From: Falciphora oryzae
Lineage: Eukaryota; Ascomycota; Sordariomycetes; Magnaporthales; Magnaporthaceae
Direction: 5' to 3'
Assembly: GCA_000733355.1 (NCBI GenBank)
Contig: JNVV01000037.1
Location: 211,767 to 275,766, forward strand
Length of the DNA: 64,000 nucleotides
Below the pieces are notes generated by a model, which made no database searches, had not been told where the DNA came from, and worked only from the letters and a program-made list of their open reading frames with translations. The translations under genes were made by a program, and so were the position numbers. Of the stretch, positions 52,665-63,198 are shown one piece after another (the first letter of the stretch is position 1; every line of letters starts with the position of its first letter).

Positions 52665-54081
52665 TCACAGACCGTGGTCCGCATGCACAAATGGCGAAAA
52701 GTAGGACGAGATGTAGTCGCCGCCCTTTTGGTTGCAGCTGTAGGCCACGTAGGGAAGCCCGCCGACCTGGGTGGCGTAGTTCCAGCCCGGCCTGGGGACG
52801 AGGGCAGTCAGCATACGCACGGGCAGATAGATAGGAAAGAATGCAATACCGGAAGCACACTCACAAATTCGCCGTTTCCAAGACGCCCCTCTCGTAGCGC
52901 TCCGCGTGCGCCGGCCAGCCCAGCTCGCGCAGGATGTCTGCAAAGTTCTGCATGGCGCGCATGTCGGTCCCGTTGTGCTGCGCCCACGGCAGGTGGGCCT
53001 TGACGTCGACGTGCTCGTCGCCCTGTCGGATCTCAAACACAAACACGATCCCCACGTGGTGGTGCCGCGGGTCGCGCTGCTCCTTGGACTGGTCGTCGCG
53101 CACGCCCGCCCGCTCGTCCAGCATCAAGTGCCAGAACTTTTCTGCATGGGCCACCGCCGTCATTGTGGCCGCGTCCGTCTGCGCCCCGCCCAGGGTGAGG
53201 CCGTCGCGCAGAGAGGCTTTCGAGTTGAAGGGCGTGCGCGCGTAGATCTTGACGCGCGCCGAGCCGTCGGCAGGGTCGACGTTGTCGATGGCGATCATCT
53301 CGACCGGCATCCGCCTCTCGGCGCCCTGCGCCGCCCGGCCCGCCAGGTAGTCGCGCACGCGGCGGGCGGCGGGCCACAGGGCGGCACCGCCGGGCTCGAG
53401 GCGCCGGATCAGGTCGTAGGCCAGGTCCTCGGTCGACCGCCCCGTCGCCAGGTGCTTGAGGACGGGGAAGTGGTACGACTTGAGCGCGCGCCGGGAGCCG
53501 TGCATGTCGAAGCCGAGGAACACCTGCGGCACGCGCGCGCGGTGCGGCGGCAGGGCGCGCTTGGCGGCTTGCGCCTCGGCGCCCGACACGTACCAGGCAT
53601 CCCACGCCTGCTCGAACCAGCGCGTGTCGGCGCCCGGGCCGGCGGCCTGCTTAAGCAGGGGCAGCAGGGACGGCATCTTGGCGCCCGGGAAGGGGTCCTC
53701 GTCGGTCCCCGCGTCGTCCCAGAGCGGCTCGAAGGCGTAGCGGACGGCGCACTTGCCGGCCTGGAAGTTCCACGAGGGCTCAAAGGGTGAGCCGTCGAGG
53801 GTCAGGAGGGGCCGGACGCGGGCTTTGGAGGTGCGCGGGCCGAAGGTGGGCATGACCAGGTCGCGAAACACGCGCAGGTGGTCCGACATCTGGTCCGGGG
53901 TGTAGGCGCCCGATTCGCGCAGCAGCGTGGCCAGGAGCGGGCCGCAGCGCTGCCACCACCAGTTGCACTCGGGGTCTGAGGGCGCCTCGAGGCCGCCGAT
54001 CAGCTCCGAGCCTGATATCGGGGAGTCTGGGGCCGCCATGCCCATCCCGTGGGCGGACACAGGTACCATGGTTGCCGTCAT
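52665..54081 (-). CDS. DMATS-type aromatic prenyltransferase, 2 exons
   Basis: Exons 54081-52865 and 52791-52665 (74-bp intron GTGAGT...CCAG) give 447 aa, the usual length of fungal ABBA prenyltransferases. Diagnostic blocks: N-W-W-W-Q-x-x-G-P-L-L-A near residue 40, P-T-F-G-P at 78-82, D-G-S-P-F-E-x-S-W with E101 in the position of the acidic residue that contacts the indole NH in dimethylallyltryptophan synthases, L-K-S-Y (Lys/Tyr for diphosphate and cation shielding), R-V-K-I-Y, and the C-terminal Y-I-S-S-Y-F-S-P-F. No DDxxD motif, as expected. It should transfer a prenyl group, normally dimethylallyl, onto an aromatic ring; acceptor (tryptophan, tyrosine, cyclic dipeptide or phenol) cannot be told. 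ATG 54069 is an alternative start. Divergent from the VAO-type gene. Confidence 0.92.
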
Positions 54082-55700
54082 TTTTGGTGTGGTGATTGGG
54101 ATGATAAGGTTCGGCGTATATAAAATGTGCTAAGTACGTGATGCAAGGAAGCAAATAATGAGGCGATGAGATGCCTTATCTGGATGTCGAGAGTGGAGTC
54201 TTGGATGGATAGAAGGATGGGAATGGTGAAAACAACAAGACCGTCTAGTCACTTCCTGTCTTGTCGCTTATATAGGCCGGATCTTGGCGGCGCCGGCGAG
54301 ATGCCGCCGCTAGCTGCCGCGCCAGCTGCCAGAAGCCGCCCTACGTATCGCGGCGAATCGAGACAGTTCCAAAATATCTCGGGTCTGGCCAGATCCGTCT
54401 CTACCCGGGACCTCCATGAATCGTCCCGAGCTTTCCCCTCTTCCAAATCCATAGCTATAAACAAACGTTTACAGTTGGAACTTGGAGATTTTGAGGGGAA
54501 GCCCGCTGAGGAGTTTCGATTAAACACAAGTTTCCCCGATTTCCGTTCCGCGTCCCGCCAGCGTGACCGTCCTTGCCCAGAATATCCCAAACACCAGCTT
54601 CAATACCTAGGTATCCAGAAGAGCGTATCCGGAACCATTGATGTCGAGTCGGGCAACTATCACTACAACTCTAGACCCCGACGAGGCGGTAACCTGCCGG
54701 CTCGACTCATATCGGGCACAAAAGGTTGCAGAGCTATAATCGGTATGTTCTTGCCATAAATACCGTCGTCCCGTTCCTCCGCTGTCAGACGGGCGACCAT
54801 TACACTTCCCTCCTCTCATCCAGTCGCGCCTGAAACGATCCAGACGAAAGCAAAACAGGAAGTTGGCGAACACAAATGGATTCCGGACATCCTAAACGGT
54901 ACCGAACCGCGGCTCTTGTGAGTCGGACTTGCCGAGCCAGCCAGCCAACGGTGACTTGGCAGACATCAATACCAGCAGTCAAGACCAAAACCAGTATTGG
55001 ATGAGCATAACTATCGCCCAGTAATTTTGGACAGATGTCCTGGCATGACTCCATTATGAACAGATATTTCTTTTTATATCAACGTATTTTGGGACTCCAT
55101 CCAAAGGTCGACAGAGGCATCCGTTACTCGGCACTCCCGAATATGTCGCCGTCGAGGCAGCGGCGTCGGTCGGCAGCCGCAATGCTGCTCCGACTCTTCG
55201 GCCAAAAAGTATCTGCCGAAGCGTCCGGCGGGAGCATTCGAGCTATCTTGTCGACCCCCGGATGGTGGTCCCATCAATTCGGTGAGACGGTCCGCCGCAT
55301 GCTTCCATGCAGGGGTTTCCCTCATGCGGCTTTCCGATGGGGTGAACTATGAACGAGTCTTGAGACTTCCGGCAAGGACACTGCTGCCAGCCAAAGTGCC
55401 GTATCCCGTGTTCGTTGAAACCGAGGAGCTTGGGATGTTGAGCGTGGAAGCTATTGAGTGAAGCCCCCACGGCCATCCAGACCTCGTGCATACCCGGTAC
55501 TGATTCTGGTGCCGCGAGGCGTAAGCTATTTCCGGGAGCTATATACCCTGCCTTTTACCTTGCTTTTCATCGTGTCTATACCCTCATTATCATCAAGTCC
55601 AACAGTCTAGAGCAAATCCTGATATCCGAAATACTTTCAAGCAGCTTTGCATCCCCTCACTCCGTCATATTCACATCCGATTTACTTGGATCTAAACACC
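54082..55700. promoter_or_regulatory. Divergent promoter region, prenyltransferase and VAO-type oxidase
   Basis: 1.6 kb between two divergent starts. A TATATAAAA stretch at 54117-54125 lies about 40 bases before the prenyltransferase ATG on its strand, and GCTATATACCC at 55538-55548 about 155 bases before the oxidase ATG. A shared control region would allow co-expression; no specific factor site is claimed. No gene recognised inside. Confidence 0.5.
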
Positions 55701-57548
55701 ATGCCTCCCGGCGCAACCATCCCCAGGGATGCCCAGAACGGGGCCAAGGGCAAGGTCCCCACGCCCCGCATGCTCCCCCCTGGCATGACGGCAGAGCAGT
55801 TCCAGAAGCTGGCCACCCGACTGCAAGACGCAGTAGGCGGCGGCGACAACTTCCAGGTGTTGTCGCCGGCCACCAAGCTCAACGACGGCGACTACGTCAA
55901 CGTCGACTGCCAGACGCACGACATGCACTTCCTGTACGACCGCGACGAGTTCATCGGCAGCTGCCTCCTGCACCCGCGCTCCGTGTCCGACGTGCAGGCC
56001 GTGGCGCGGGCCTGCGCCGAGTTCGAGGCGCCCCTGTGGACCTTTAGCAAGGGCCACAACCTGGGCTACGGCGGCGCGGCGCCCCGCGTGCCGGGGAGCG
56101 TCGTCATGAACCTGGGCACGCACATGAACCGCGTGCTCGAGGTCAACCCGGACGACTGCTACGCCATCGTCGAGCCGGGCGTCACCTACATGCAGCTGCA
56201 GGACTACCTGCGCGAGCACAACCTCCAGGACCGCGTCTGGGTCGACTGCCCGGAGCTGGGCTACGGCTCCATCATCGGCAATGCGCTCGACCACGGCGTC
56301 GGCTTCACCCCCTACGGCGACCACTGGACCTTCCACTGCGGCATGGAGGTCGTCGCCTTCCTGCCCGACACGGGCGAGCCCGAGGTCATCCGCACGGGGA
56401 TGGGCGCCATGCAGAGCCCCGAGGGCCGGCGCCAGGCGTCCCAAGGCGTCCCGCCCCACGACCAGGAACCCAACGAGTGCTGGGGCCTGTTCCCCTACGG
56501 CTTCGGCCCCGTCAGCGACGGCATCTTCTCGCAGTCAGGCAACGGCATCGTCACCAAGATGGGCGTCTGGCTGATGCCGGCGCCGCCGGGGTTCGAGCCC
56601 TTCATGATCACGTACGAGAAGGAAGAAGACCTGGCCGCCGTCGTCGACATCATCCGGCCCCTGCGCGTCAGCATGGTGCTGCAGAACGCGGCGGCGCTGC
56701 GCCACATTTCTCTCGACGCGTCGCACTACCACCCGCGCTCCTTCTACACGGACAAGCCGCTGGACGAGCCGCTGACGGAAGAAGAGTTCGCGGCGGCCGC
56801 CAAGAAGATCGACATGGGCTACTGGGTCTACATGGGCGCCGTGTACGGGCCCAAGCCGATCCGGGACGCGCACCTCGAGATCATCAAGAAAGAAATGCTC
56901 AAGGTGCCGGGGAGCCGGTACTTTTCGCTCGAGGACCGCAAAGAGGAGCACAGCTCGCTGCACGCGCGCGCAGAGGTCATGCAGGGCATCGGCGGCTGGT
57001 ACGAGCTGCGCTGGCTGAACCACTGGATGCCCAACTGCTCGTTCCTGTCCTTCTCACCCATCTCAAAGGTCTCAGGCGAGTCGGCAAAGGCGCAGTACGA
57101 GATGGCGAAGCGGCGGTTCAAGGAGGCCAAGCTGGACTACATGGGGATCCAAAGTATTGGGATGCGTGAGATGCGTAAGTCTTCCCACTCGTAAGCTTCT
57201 CAGTTGATGGAGATGACGTAGAGGTTTACTGACATACGAGAAGACAACGTCATCATCGTCGTCTTCGACCGCGAGGACGCCGACATGCGTAGGCGCGCGC
57301 AGTGGCTGGTCCGCACCATGATCAAGGACTGCGCCGACAACGGCTGGGGCGAGTTCCGCACGCACATCTCGCTGATGGACCAGGTCGCGCAGACGTACGA
57401 CTTCAACAACAACGCGCTGATGCGGCTGAACGAGACCATCAAGAACGCACTCGACCCCAAGGGCATCCTCGCCCCGGGCAAGAGCGGCATCTGGCCCAAG
57501 AAGTACGACAAGTCCAAGGTGATGCTGGGCGAGGACTACATCAAATGA
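55701..57548 (+). CDS. Vanillyl-alcohol-oxidase-type flavoprotein, 2 exons, active-site residues changed
   Basis: Exons 55701-57174 and 57244-57548 (69-bp intron GTAAGT...GAAG) give 592 aa against about 560 for Penicillium VAO. The PCMH FAD domain shows G-Y-G-G-A-A-P-R-V near 122-130, V-E-P-G-V-T-Y, and G-V-G-F-T-P-Y-G-D-H-W; the C-terminus ends I-L-A-P-G-K-S-G-I-W. It should oxidise a para-substituted phenol side chain. By ungapped spacing to VAO, Tyr108 is kept (Y123), His61 is kept (H76) and Arg504 is kept (R530), but Asp170 is E185, Tyr503 is F529, and the FAD-bearing His422 is F448. The flavin is therefore probably not covalently bound. No signal peptide. Divergent from the prenyltransferase, suggesting a joint pathway (inference). 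Confidence 0.9.
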
Positions 57549-58301
57549 GTCTGAGGCGGGGCTGGTTGGTGGCTCGGATGGGACATGGTATAAATCTGTG
57601 GATGAATAGGGCGGAATGGGATGCGAAGATTGACGGCTTGATATGATGTCATAAGTACTGTGCTGCCCGCCTTACCTACTTGAAGGGGAGGTGTGCGTGA
57701 AACTGTCACTCGGACGACGTGGCGCGTTGGTGTAGGCAGTAAGACCCGGTGGACCTACCCTTCGGGGGGGTCTGGGCAGCCCCCCCTCTTTACTGAGGCA
57801 GAGAGAAATCTCGTAGCACCGACAAGCCACGCCCGGGTTTTGTCACCTTTTTTTTTCCCTCCCCTTTTTTTTTCCCTCCCCTTTTTTTTTCCCTCCCCTT
57901 TTTTTTTCCCTCCCCTTTTTTTTTCCCTCCCCTTTTTTTTCCCTCCTCTTTTCCCACTCCAAAATCTTCCGCGAACAGCACTCTGTTGTTCAGCGTGTTT
58001 AGCAGTTAGGAAACTTCGTGGATTTCACGACGTGATAATAAATGTGTGCAAAAGGACCACGCAACTACTCGCTGGCCGCTCCCTTGGACGACTTGTATTT
58101 ATTCCGAATTGCTCCTAGATTTATAAAGTAAGCCCAACTACACTGCCACACGGAGGGCATCATCTCGGAGGGCTCAAAAAAGAAAACATCAACGAGCTAG
58201 AAACTACCCGCTGTAACAAGCAATATGCAACCATGAGGGACAGCAAACACCAGCCATAGGATAGGATGTATCCAAAGGATAAGCAACTTTTTCGGTTGTG
58301 C
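57549..58301. other. Convergent 3' region of VAO-type and GH94 genes
   Basis: Two genes end towards each other here. Apart from the pyrimidine tandem repeat at 57846-57955 nothing gene-like was found. Confidence 0.5.
57846..57955. repeat. 17-bp pyrimidine minisatellite
   Basis: About six tandem copies of CCCTCCCCTTTTTTTTT with small length changes in the T-run. One strand is purely pyrimidine, so triplex (H-DNA) formation is possible. Lies between two convergent gene ends. Confidence 0.9.
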
Positions 58302-60779
58302 TTATTTTGGCACCACTACCTGGAGACGATACAATTTTCCTGCCTCGATATCCCCATTCGGGATCCGGGCCTCGGGCAACCATTCCGAACTCCCCTCATA
58401 CTTCACTCTAACCTCATCAACCTCCCCAGACCTTTCAACTTTAACCTCAAACGTCGCGCCCCGGAACAGCCTCGTGGCACTCATCCCCTTCCACGCTGGC
58501 GGCATCTGCGGGTTAACTCGCAACCCACCGTCCGCGTCGCCCCGCAGCCCACAGAGCCCCTCGACCAGACACCTGTACACCCAGCTGATGGTCCCCGTGC
58601 TGAACAGCTGCGACGACCTCCCCGCCGTCCTCGGGAACTCGCGCCACGCGCCCCTGTAGTAATTCGGGATGTAGACCGGCAGCTGGCCGCGGCGCAGCAG
58701 GTCATCCTCGTCCGGGCCGGGTATCATCTTCCTCAGCACATCATATGCGCGCGCCGCCTGGCCACCACCCAGCGAGTACAGCGCGTGCGCGTAGAATATC
58801 GCCGCGTGGTTGTACACGGCCGCATTCTCGGCCGACCCGGGCGCTTTCTGGGTGACGCGCCCGACGTCCTCGCGCATCGCCGTAAAAGCGGGCGCGAACA
58901 TCTGCACGCCGTAGGGGGTTGTAAGCTGATCGTCGACCTGCTTCAAAATCCTTTCGATTTTGCCGGGGTCCGTGACGGCGCCGCCGAGGATCGCAAAGCT
59001 CTGCGGGTTGAGCCACAGACGGCCCTGCGGGTCGGCGGGGACGCCAAAGGTGACGCCGTCGTCGGTGATGCCGCGCGCGAACCAGCCGCCCTCCGCGGTC
59101 CAGAAGTGTTCATTCGCGGCGGCGTTTACCTCAGCAGCGCCGGCGCGGTACTTCGCCGCCAGAGTTGCCTCGCCCCGCCGCTCGCACACGGCCGCCCAGA
59201 TGTTGAGCGCAAAGGCGGTCGCGACGGTCAGCCAGCCCGAGACGCCGACGCCCTTGTAGCCGACCATGTTCATGGGGTCGCACCAGTCGCCCTGGGCGAT
59301 GTAGCTGAGGCCGCGCGCGTCGCGAGCGCGGTCCGACAGCAGCCAGTCCATAGCGCGAGAGAAGCGCTCAAAGGCGGTGAGGGTCTGCCCGTCGGAGCCC
59401 GGGACGGCCTCGTCGAGGAGCGCGTAGTCGGCCGTCTCGGCCAGGTAGGCCTCGAGGGTGACGGGCAGCCAGACGCAGTGGTCCGTGTGCGGGACCTGGT
59501 TGATGTACTTGAGCTCGGCGCCGTCGGCCAGGAGGATGCCGTCGGGCATGGCGCCCGTCTTCTCCTGCTGGGACAGGGCTTTCAGGAAGGCGCCGCGCGC
59601 GACCGAGGGCTTGATGTAGGACATGCCCATGTTGTCCTGCAGGTAGTTGCGCGTCTGCGGGTCCGTGGTCAGGCGGTTGACGTCGCCGTGGTAGTAGACC
59701 TGGCGGGCGAGCCAGTTGTTGACAAAGTTGTCCAGCGCGGGGTCCGGCGTGGATATCTGCAGGCAGCCGCGGCCCTTGTCGATGTAGGCGGCGTAGTCGC
59801 GGCGGGCAGCGTCGAAGGCGGCGGCGTGGAGGTAGCGCTCCCTCATGGTCCGCACCTCGGCGTCGTCATACGCGGGCCCGAACAGGAAGCGGTACTCGGA
59901 ATGGGCGCCCGGGGCCAGCTCCTCGCGGTACTGGACCACGGCTGTTGGCGTCTCGTAGTTGGCGTCGCTGTTGGAGAGTGTCGGCGTGCGGAGCGCCGAA
60001 GGCGCGTGCAGACCGCCCTCGCCCTCAAAGGCCGAATGTCGGGCCTCCCAAGCGAGAGGTTCTTTCTCACAAAGAAAGTAGGTGCGGTCCTTGAGGTGCT
60101 TGTTTTTGAGCCAGTCCTCCGCCTTCTGGTAGGGGGTGACGCACTTTCCGACGATACCGCCGAGCTCAGGCCTCCAGCTAGCCGACTGGTTCATCCACGA
60201 CATGTAGCCGATGGTGAAGTGGGGGAAGATGCTGAGGCGTCGAGTCTTGTCGGAAATATTAGTAACTCGCACCGTCCACAGCTCTGCCACATCGTGAGTC
60301 GGCAGGATGAGCTCCATGTCGACGCGGACGCCGCCCAGCTCGGCGCGCCAGCGGATGTCGCTCTTGCCGACGGAGAAGACAAAGGTGTCTAGGTGGGCGC
60401 GGACGGGCTCGTAAGGGGCAGAAAACACGGCGCCCGAGTCGTCATCGCGCACGTAGACGAAGCGGCCGGGGTGGTGGGCGTAGTAGTTCTGCTCGGGCTG
60501 CATGAAGGTTTTGGCCTCGATGTTTGGGGCGTACGAGTACTTTGCGGGCTCTGGCTGCATGAACTGCGCGGTGGCGTAGCCGCGGCAGGTGGCCTGGATC
60601 ATCATCCGCTGGTTCCAGAGGAAACCGGCGGCGGCGGGCATGGCCGTCGGGCTGGTGAGCTCGTAGCGTCCATCGCGGGGGGCCGTTATGTCTGCCATGG
60701 CGAGGCTTGGGGTGGTCGGCGTCGGTGTGCTATGCTCGCCCTCTCTCGACTCAATCAGCCGACCAACAACACCAGACAT
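58302..60779 (-). CDS. GH94-family glycoside phosphorylase (cellobiose/chitobiose phosphorylase-like)
   Basis: Single exon, 825 aa from ATG 60779; an in-frame ATG at 60698 with better context (CTCGCCATGG) would give 798 aa and is the more likely start. Features of the family: N-terminal beta-sandwich, then (alpha/alpha)6 barrel with R-x-Y-L-Q-D-N-M-G, H-x-D-H-C-V-W-L-P, and G-D-W-C-D (498-501 region) corresponding to the G-D-W-N-D signature that contains the catalytic acid; a C-terminal small domain follows. It would phosphorolyse a beta-linked disaccharide (cellobiose, laminaribiose or chitobiose type) to sugar-1-phosphate plus sugar inside the cell; no signal peptide. GH94 is mainly bacterial; related fungal genes (often named NdvB) exist, so an old transfer is possible. 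Absence of introns fits that but does not prove it. Confidence 0.86.
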   Translation of the reverse strand: MSGVVGRLIESREGEHSTPTPTTPSLAMADITAPRDGRYELTSPTAMPAAAGFLWNQRMMIQATCRGYATAQFMQPEPAKYSYAPNIEAKTFMQPEQNYYAHHPGRFVYVRDDDSGAVFSAPYEPVRAHLDTFVFSVGKSDIRWRAELGGVRVDMELILPTHDVAELWTVRVTNISDKTRRLSIFPHFTIGYMSWMNQSASWRPELGGIVGKCVTPYQKAEDWLKNKHLKDRTYFLCEKEPLAWEARHSAFEGEGGLHAPSALRTPTLSNSDANYETPTAVVQYREELAPGAHSEYRFLFGPAYDDAEVRTMRERYLHAAAFDAARRDYAAYIDKGRGCLQISTPDPALDNFVNNWLARQVYYHGDVNRLTTDPQTRNYLQDNMGMSYIKPSVARGAFLKALSQQEKTGAMPDGILLADGAELKYINQVPHTDHCVWLPVTLEAYLAETADYALLDEAVPGSDGQTLTAFERFSRAMDWLLSDRARDARGLSYIAQGDWCDPMNMVGYKGVGVSGWLTVATAFALNIWAAVCERRGEATLAAKYRAGAAEVNAAANEHFWTAEGGWFARGITDDGVTFGVPADPQGRLWLNPQSFAILGGAVTDPGKIERILKQVDDQLTTPYGVQMFAPAFTAMREDVGRVTQKAPGSAENAAVYNHAAIFYAHALYSLGGGQAARAYDVLRKMIPGPDEDDLLRRGQLPVYIPNYYRGAWREFPRTAGRSSQLFSTGTISWVYRCLVEGLCGLRGDADGGLRVNPQMPPAWKGMSATRLFRGATFEVKVERSGEVDEVRVKYEGSSEWLPEARIPNGDIEAGKLYRLQVVVPK

Positions 60780-61525
60780 TTGATGCCTAGATAGTTTGCC
60801 TTAATAGCATGGGCATCTGAGGATGGTTATAAACAGAGTCCGAAGTCGCACAGCGCCAGGCCGGTCTGATTCGTACTCGAGATCGGCGAGTACAGCTGAG
60901 CGGGGGCCGCTGACAGCCCGCCGACGTCAGTCTGTGCCAAGCAGGGGGTGCCATGTTGAGCTGGGGTCTGGGGCCGGCCGGCGGGAACGGTCTGACGAAA
61001 CCATCTAAACCAGAAGGCACAATTCAACAAAATCCAATACACAATCCCCAAGATCGACACACGCCAGCAAATGCCGCGACCTTCCCCGCGTTGCATCTCC
61101 GAGAAGGCCAAACAGAACGGACCGTCGGTCCGTGGTGCCGAGCGGAGCCTCCGGGGGCCCGCCGCATGCTTTTTCCCGACCCGCCGATTGGCTGCGGTCC
61201 CCGAGCGTACCACCGAGGAGTGGTGTGGCTGTGCAACTTCTGGCCGCGGTATTCCCACGTTGCCGAATTCCGGCGCAGAAAAAAAGGTGTCGCATTGAAC
61301 ACTTGCCGGTGGCGCAGGCTTAAATTAAAAATCACTCGGCTCGAAAAACATCCGGGTCTAGGCATCAAACGGAATAGACATTCGAGAAAAGCGTGTTGTA
61401 CAGGCCTAGAAACATGATGCTAACCCAACTGACCAATCCAAACACCGGTAAGTGTCTCGCTACCCAGAGACGTCAGTCCATACACGTGCTTATCCCATAG
61501 GATCGCAGCGATAGCCACCATCCGA
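60780..61525. other. Promoter of GH94 gene and 3' region of permease
   Basis: 750 bp, GC-rich in the middle (61130-61215). Nothing gene-like beyond shadows of the opposite frame. Confidence 0.45.
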
Positions 61526-63198
61526 TTAAATGGGAGGCGAACAAGAGAAAACACCATTGAGCTTTCCAGTGGTGAATTTTTCGATCTAAGCAAGGTCAGC
61601 AAAGTCCGGAAGATCGGCAAAATCAGAAGTGTAAGAAAACTCACGATATCGTGGATGGCCGCGTAGGTACCGATACCAAACACAGCAAGACCGATCAGAA
61701 AAGTGACCGCATTCATGGCCGTGTTGAGCCAGTTGTGGCGCTCATACCACTTGCCCTCCTTGATGAGCATGAACCACATCAGAGCGGGGAAGTAAAACGT
61801 GAAGCCACTAATAAACAAGGCGCTCGACAGCGAGAGAAGATCCGAGAAGAAGGGGATGGACTCGGCGATTACAAACGCAACCACGGTTATGACCGTAATC
61901 AGCGTCAGCCACGTGATCCAGCCCATCTTGGTGTTGATGAAACGGATCACACTATCCTTGTAGTAGCGGCCATGGATATAGCGACCGACGACCGTTGAGT
62001 TGATGCTCCCCGAGATGAAGATGACCGGGAGAGCAACGCCGAAGGCCACCTTGGACAGCAGGGGGCCGGCGGACAGCAGGGCCGGCGACTTCACCGCGGG
62101 GCCCACGAACGCGTAAGTAGCGGCGCCTGTGACAGTGTAGATGACGATCTCGATGATGCCGAGAGCCCAGATGGACTTGGTGTAGTCCTCGGGGGTGTGC
62201 ATCTCGTCCATGAAGGAGAACTGGCAGACGGCGAAGCTGTAGGCGAAAACGATGTTGGTGACAGCGTTGAAGCCCTGCGCGAAAGTCAGGCCCGGCTGAG
62301 GCCAGAGCGACCAGTCAACGGCCGCCAGTCCGCCCTGGGACTGAGAGGCCTGGACGCCGGTAGCGCAAATGGTGATGAGGATGGCCAGGATGATCGAGGC
62401 GAAGTCGATGTAGCCGAGAATCGCGACTTCCGCAAAGGACGGCGGAATGGCCAGGGCTAGGAGGATGATGGAAGAGACGACGCCCCAGACCACGGAGCAG
62501 GTGCCAGGTGCCATAGTCGTGAATGCGATGGCTCCGGTGAGGGCATGGGAGCCGACGAGGAAGATGAGTCTGTGAGGGTTGGGGTTAGTGCTTATGTCAT
62601 CCATTCGCTGGTGCCCCACAAAGGCGGGTACCGGGTTGAGGCACAGTGCTAAATAGCACCAGTGTGACGGGGAGGTTGGAGGATCTCACTGCAGAGCAAA
62701 CATGACGCCGACAACCTCATAGCCTACCCGGCCAAAAAGAAGCCTGCCGGCGTCGGCGTAGTGGCTCACGCTAGGGTGTTTAAGTTTGACTTGGCCGACG
62801 ACGTAGCTGTTGGATGTTAGCTTGGGCGCGTGATACCACCAGAGAACAAAGGGCACCCACCTCGACTGAATGGCGACGAGGCCAAGGCCAATGGTTGTGA
62901 TCACACCAGCCAGCATCCCGAGCTGGGCAAAGGCGCGGGGGATGCTCAGACTTCCAAGTGCGATTGCTTCTACTATTAAAACCACCGTGAGACGCTTCCA
63001 GCCCAGGCGGTTGAAGTGGGCGGCTCCGGCAGCGGTCTTGTGCTTCTCGATGTCGGCGGTGCGGTCCGCCATATCGATCTCGTTGCTACCGATGTGGCCG
63101 ACTTCGCCGCTGAGGACGGCGCCGTTAGACACCTGGCGCTCCATGGCCTTGTTCGGCTCCTCGCTGCTGCTCTTCTCGTGGACTTCCTTGGTAGACAT
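61526..63198 (-). CDS. AAAP-family amino-acid transporter (MTR-like), 4 exons
   Basis: Exons 63198-62861, 62806-62690, 62569-61645 and 61585-61526 give 479 aa. Introns: GTGGGT...ACAG (54 bp, no stop so readable through), GTGAGA...ACAG (120 bp), GTGAGT...TTAG (59 bp). The 20-codon last exon ends G-K-L-N-G-V-F-S-C-S-P-P-I, matching the G-x-x-G-G-x-F-S-C end of the family. Hydrophilic N-terminus of about 70 residues, then W-K-R-L-T-V-V-L-I-V-E-A-I-A-L-G-S-L-S-I-P, and about eleven membrane helices. Relatives such as Neurospora MTR import neutral and aromatic amino acids with protons at the plasma membrane. Near a prenyltransferase it might supply the aromatic acceptor, but it may be unrelated. 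Confidence 0.9.

Noticed and set aside
52906..53790. 294-codon plus-strand open frame
   Set aside because: Antisense of the DMATS gene; no recognisable protein pattern.
55692..56459. 255-codon minus-strand open frame
   Set aside because: Antisense shadow of the VAO-type gene (Val/Ala/His/Asp-rich).
58266..60392. 708-codon open frame on the plus strand
   Set aside because: It is the antisense shadow of the GH94 gene; composition is Arg/Gly/Val-rich with no domain, while the minus frame has all family motifs.
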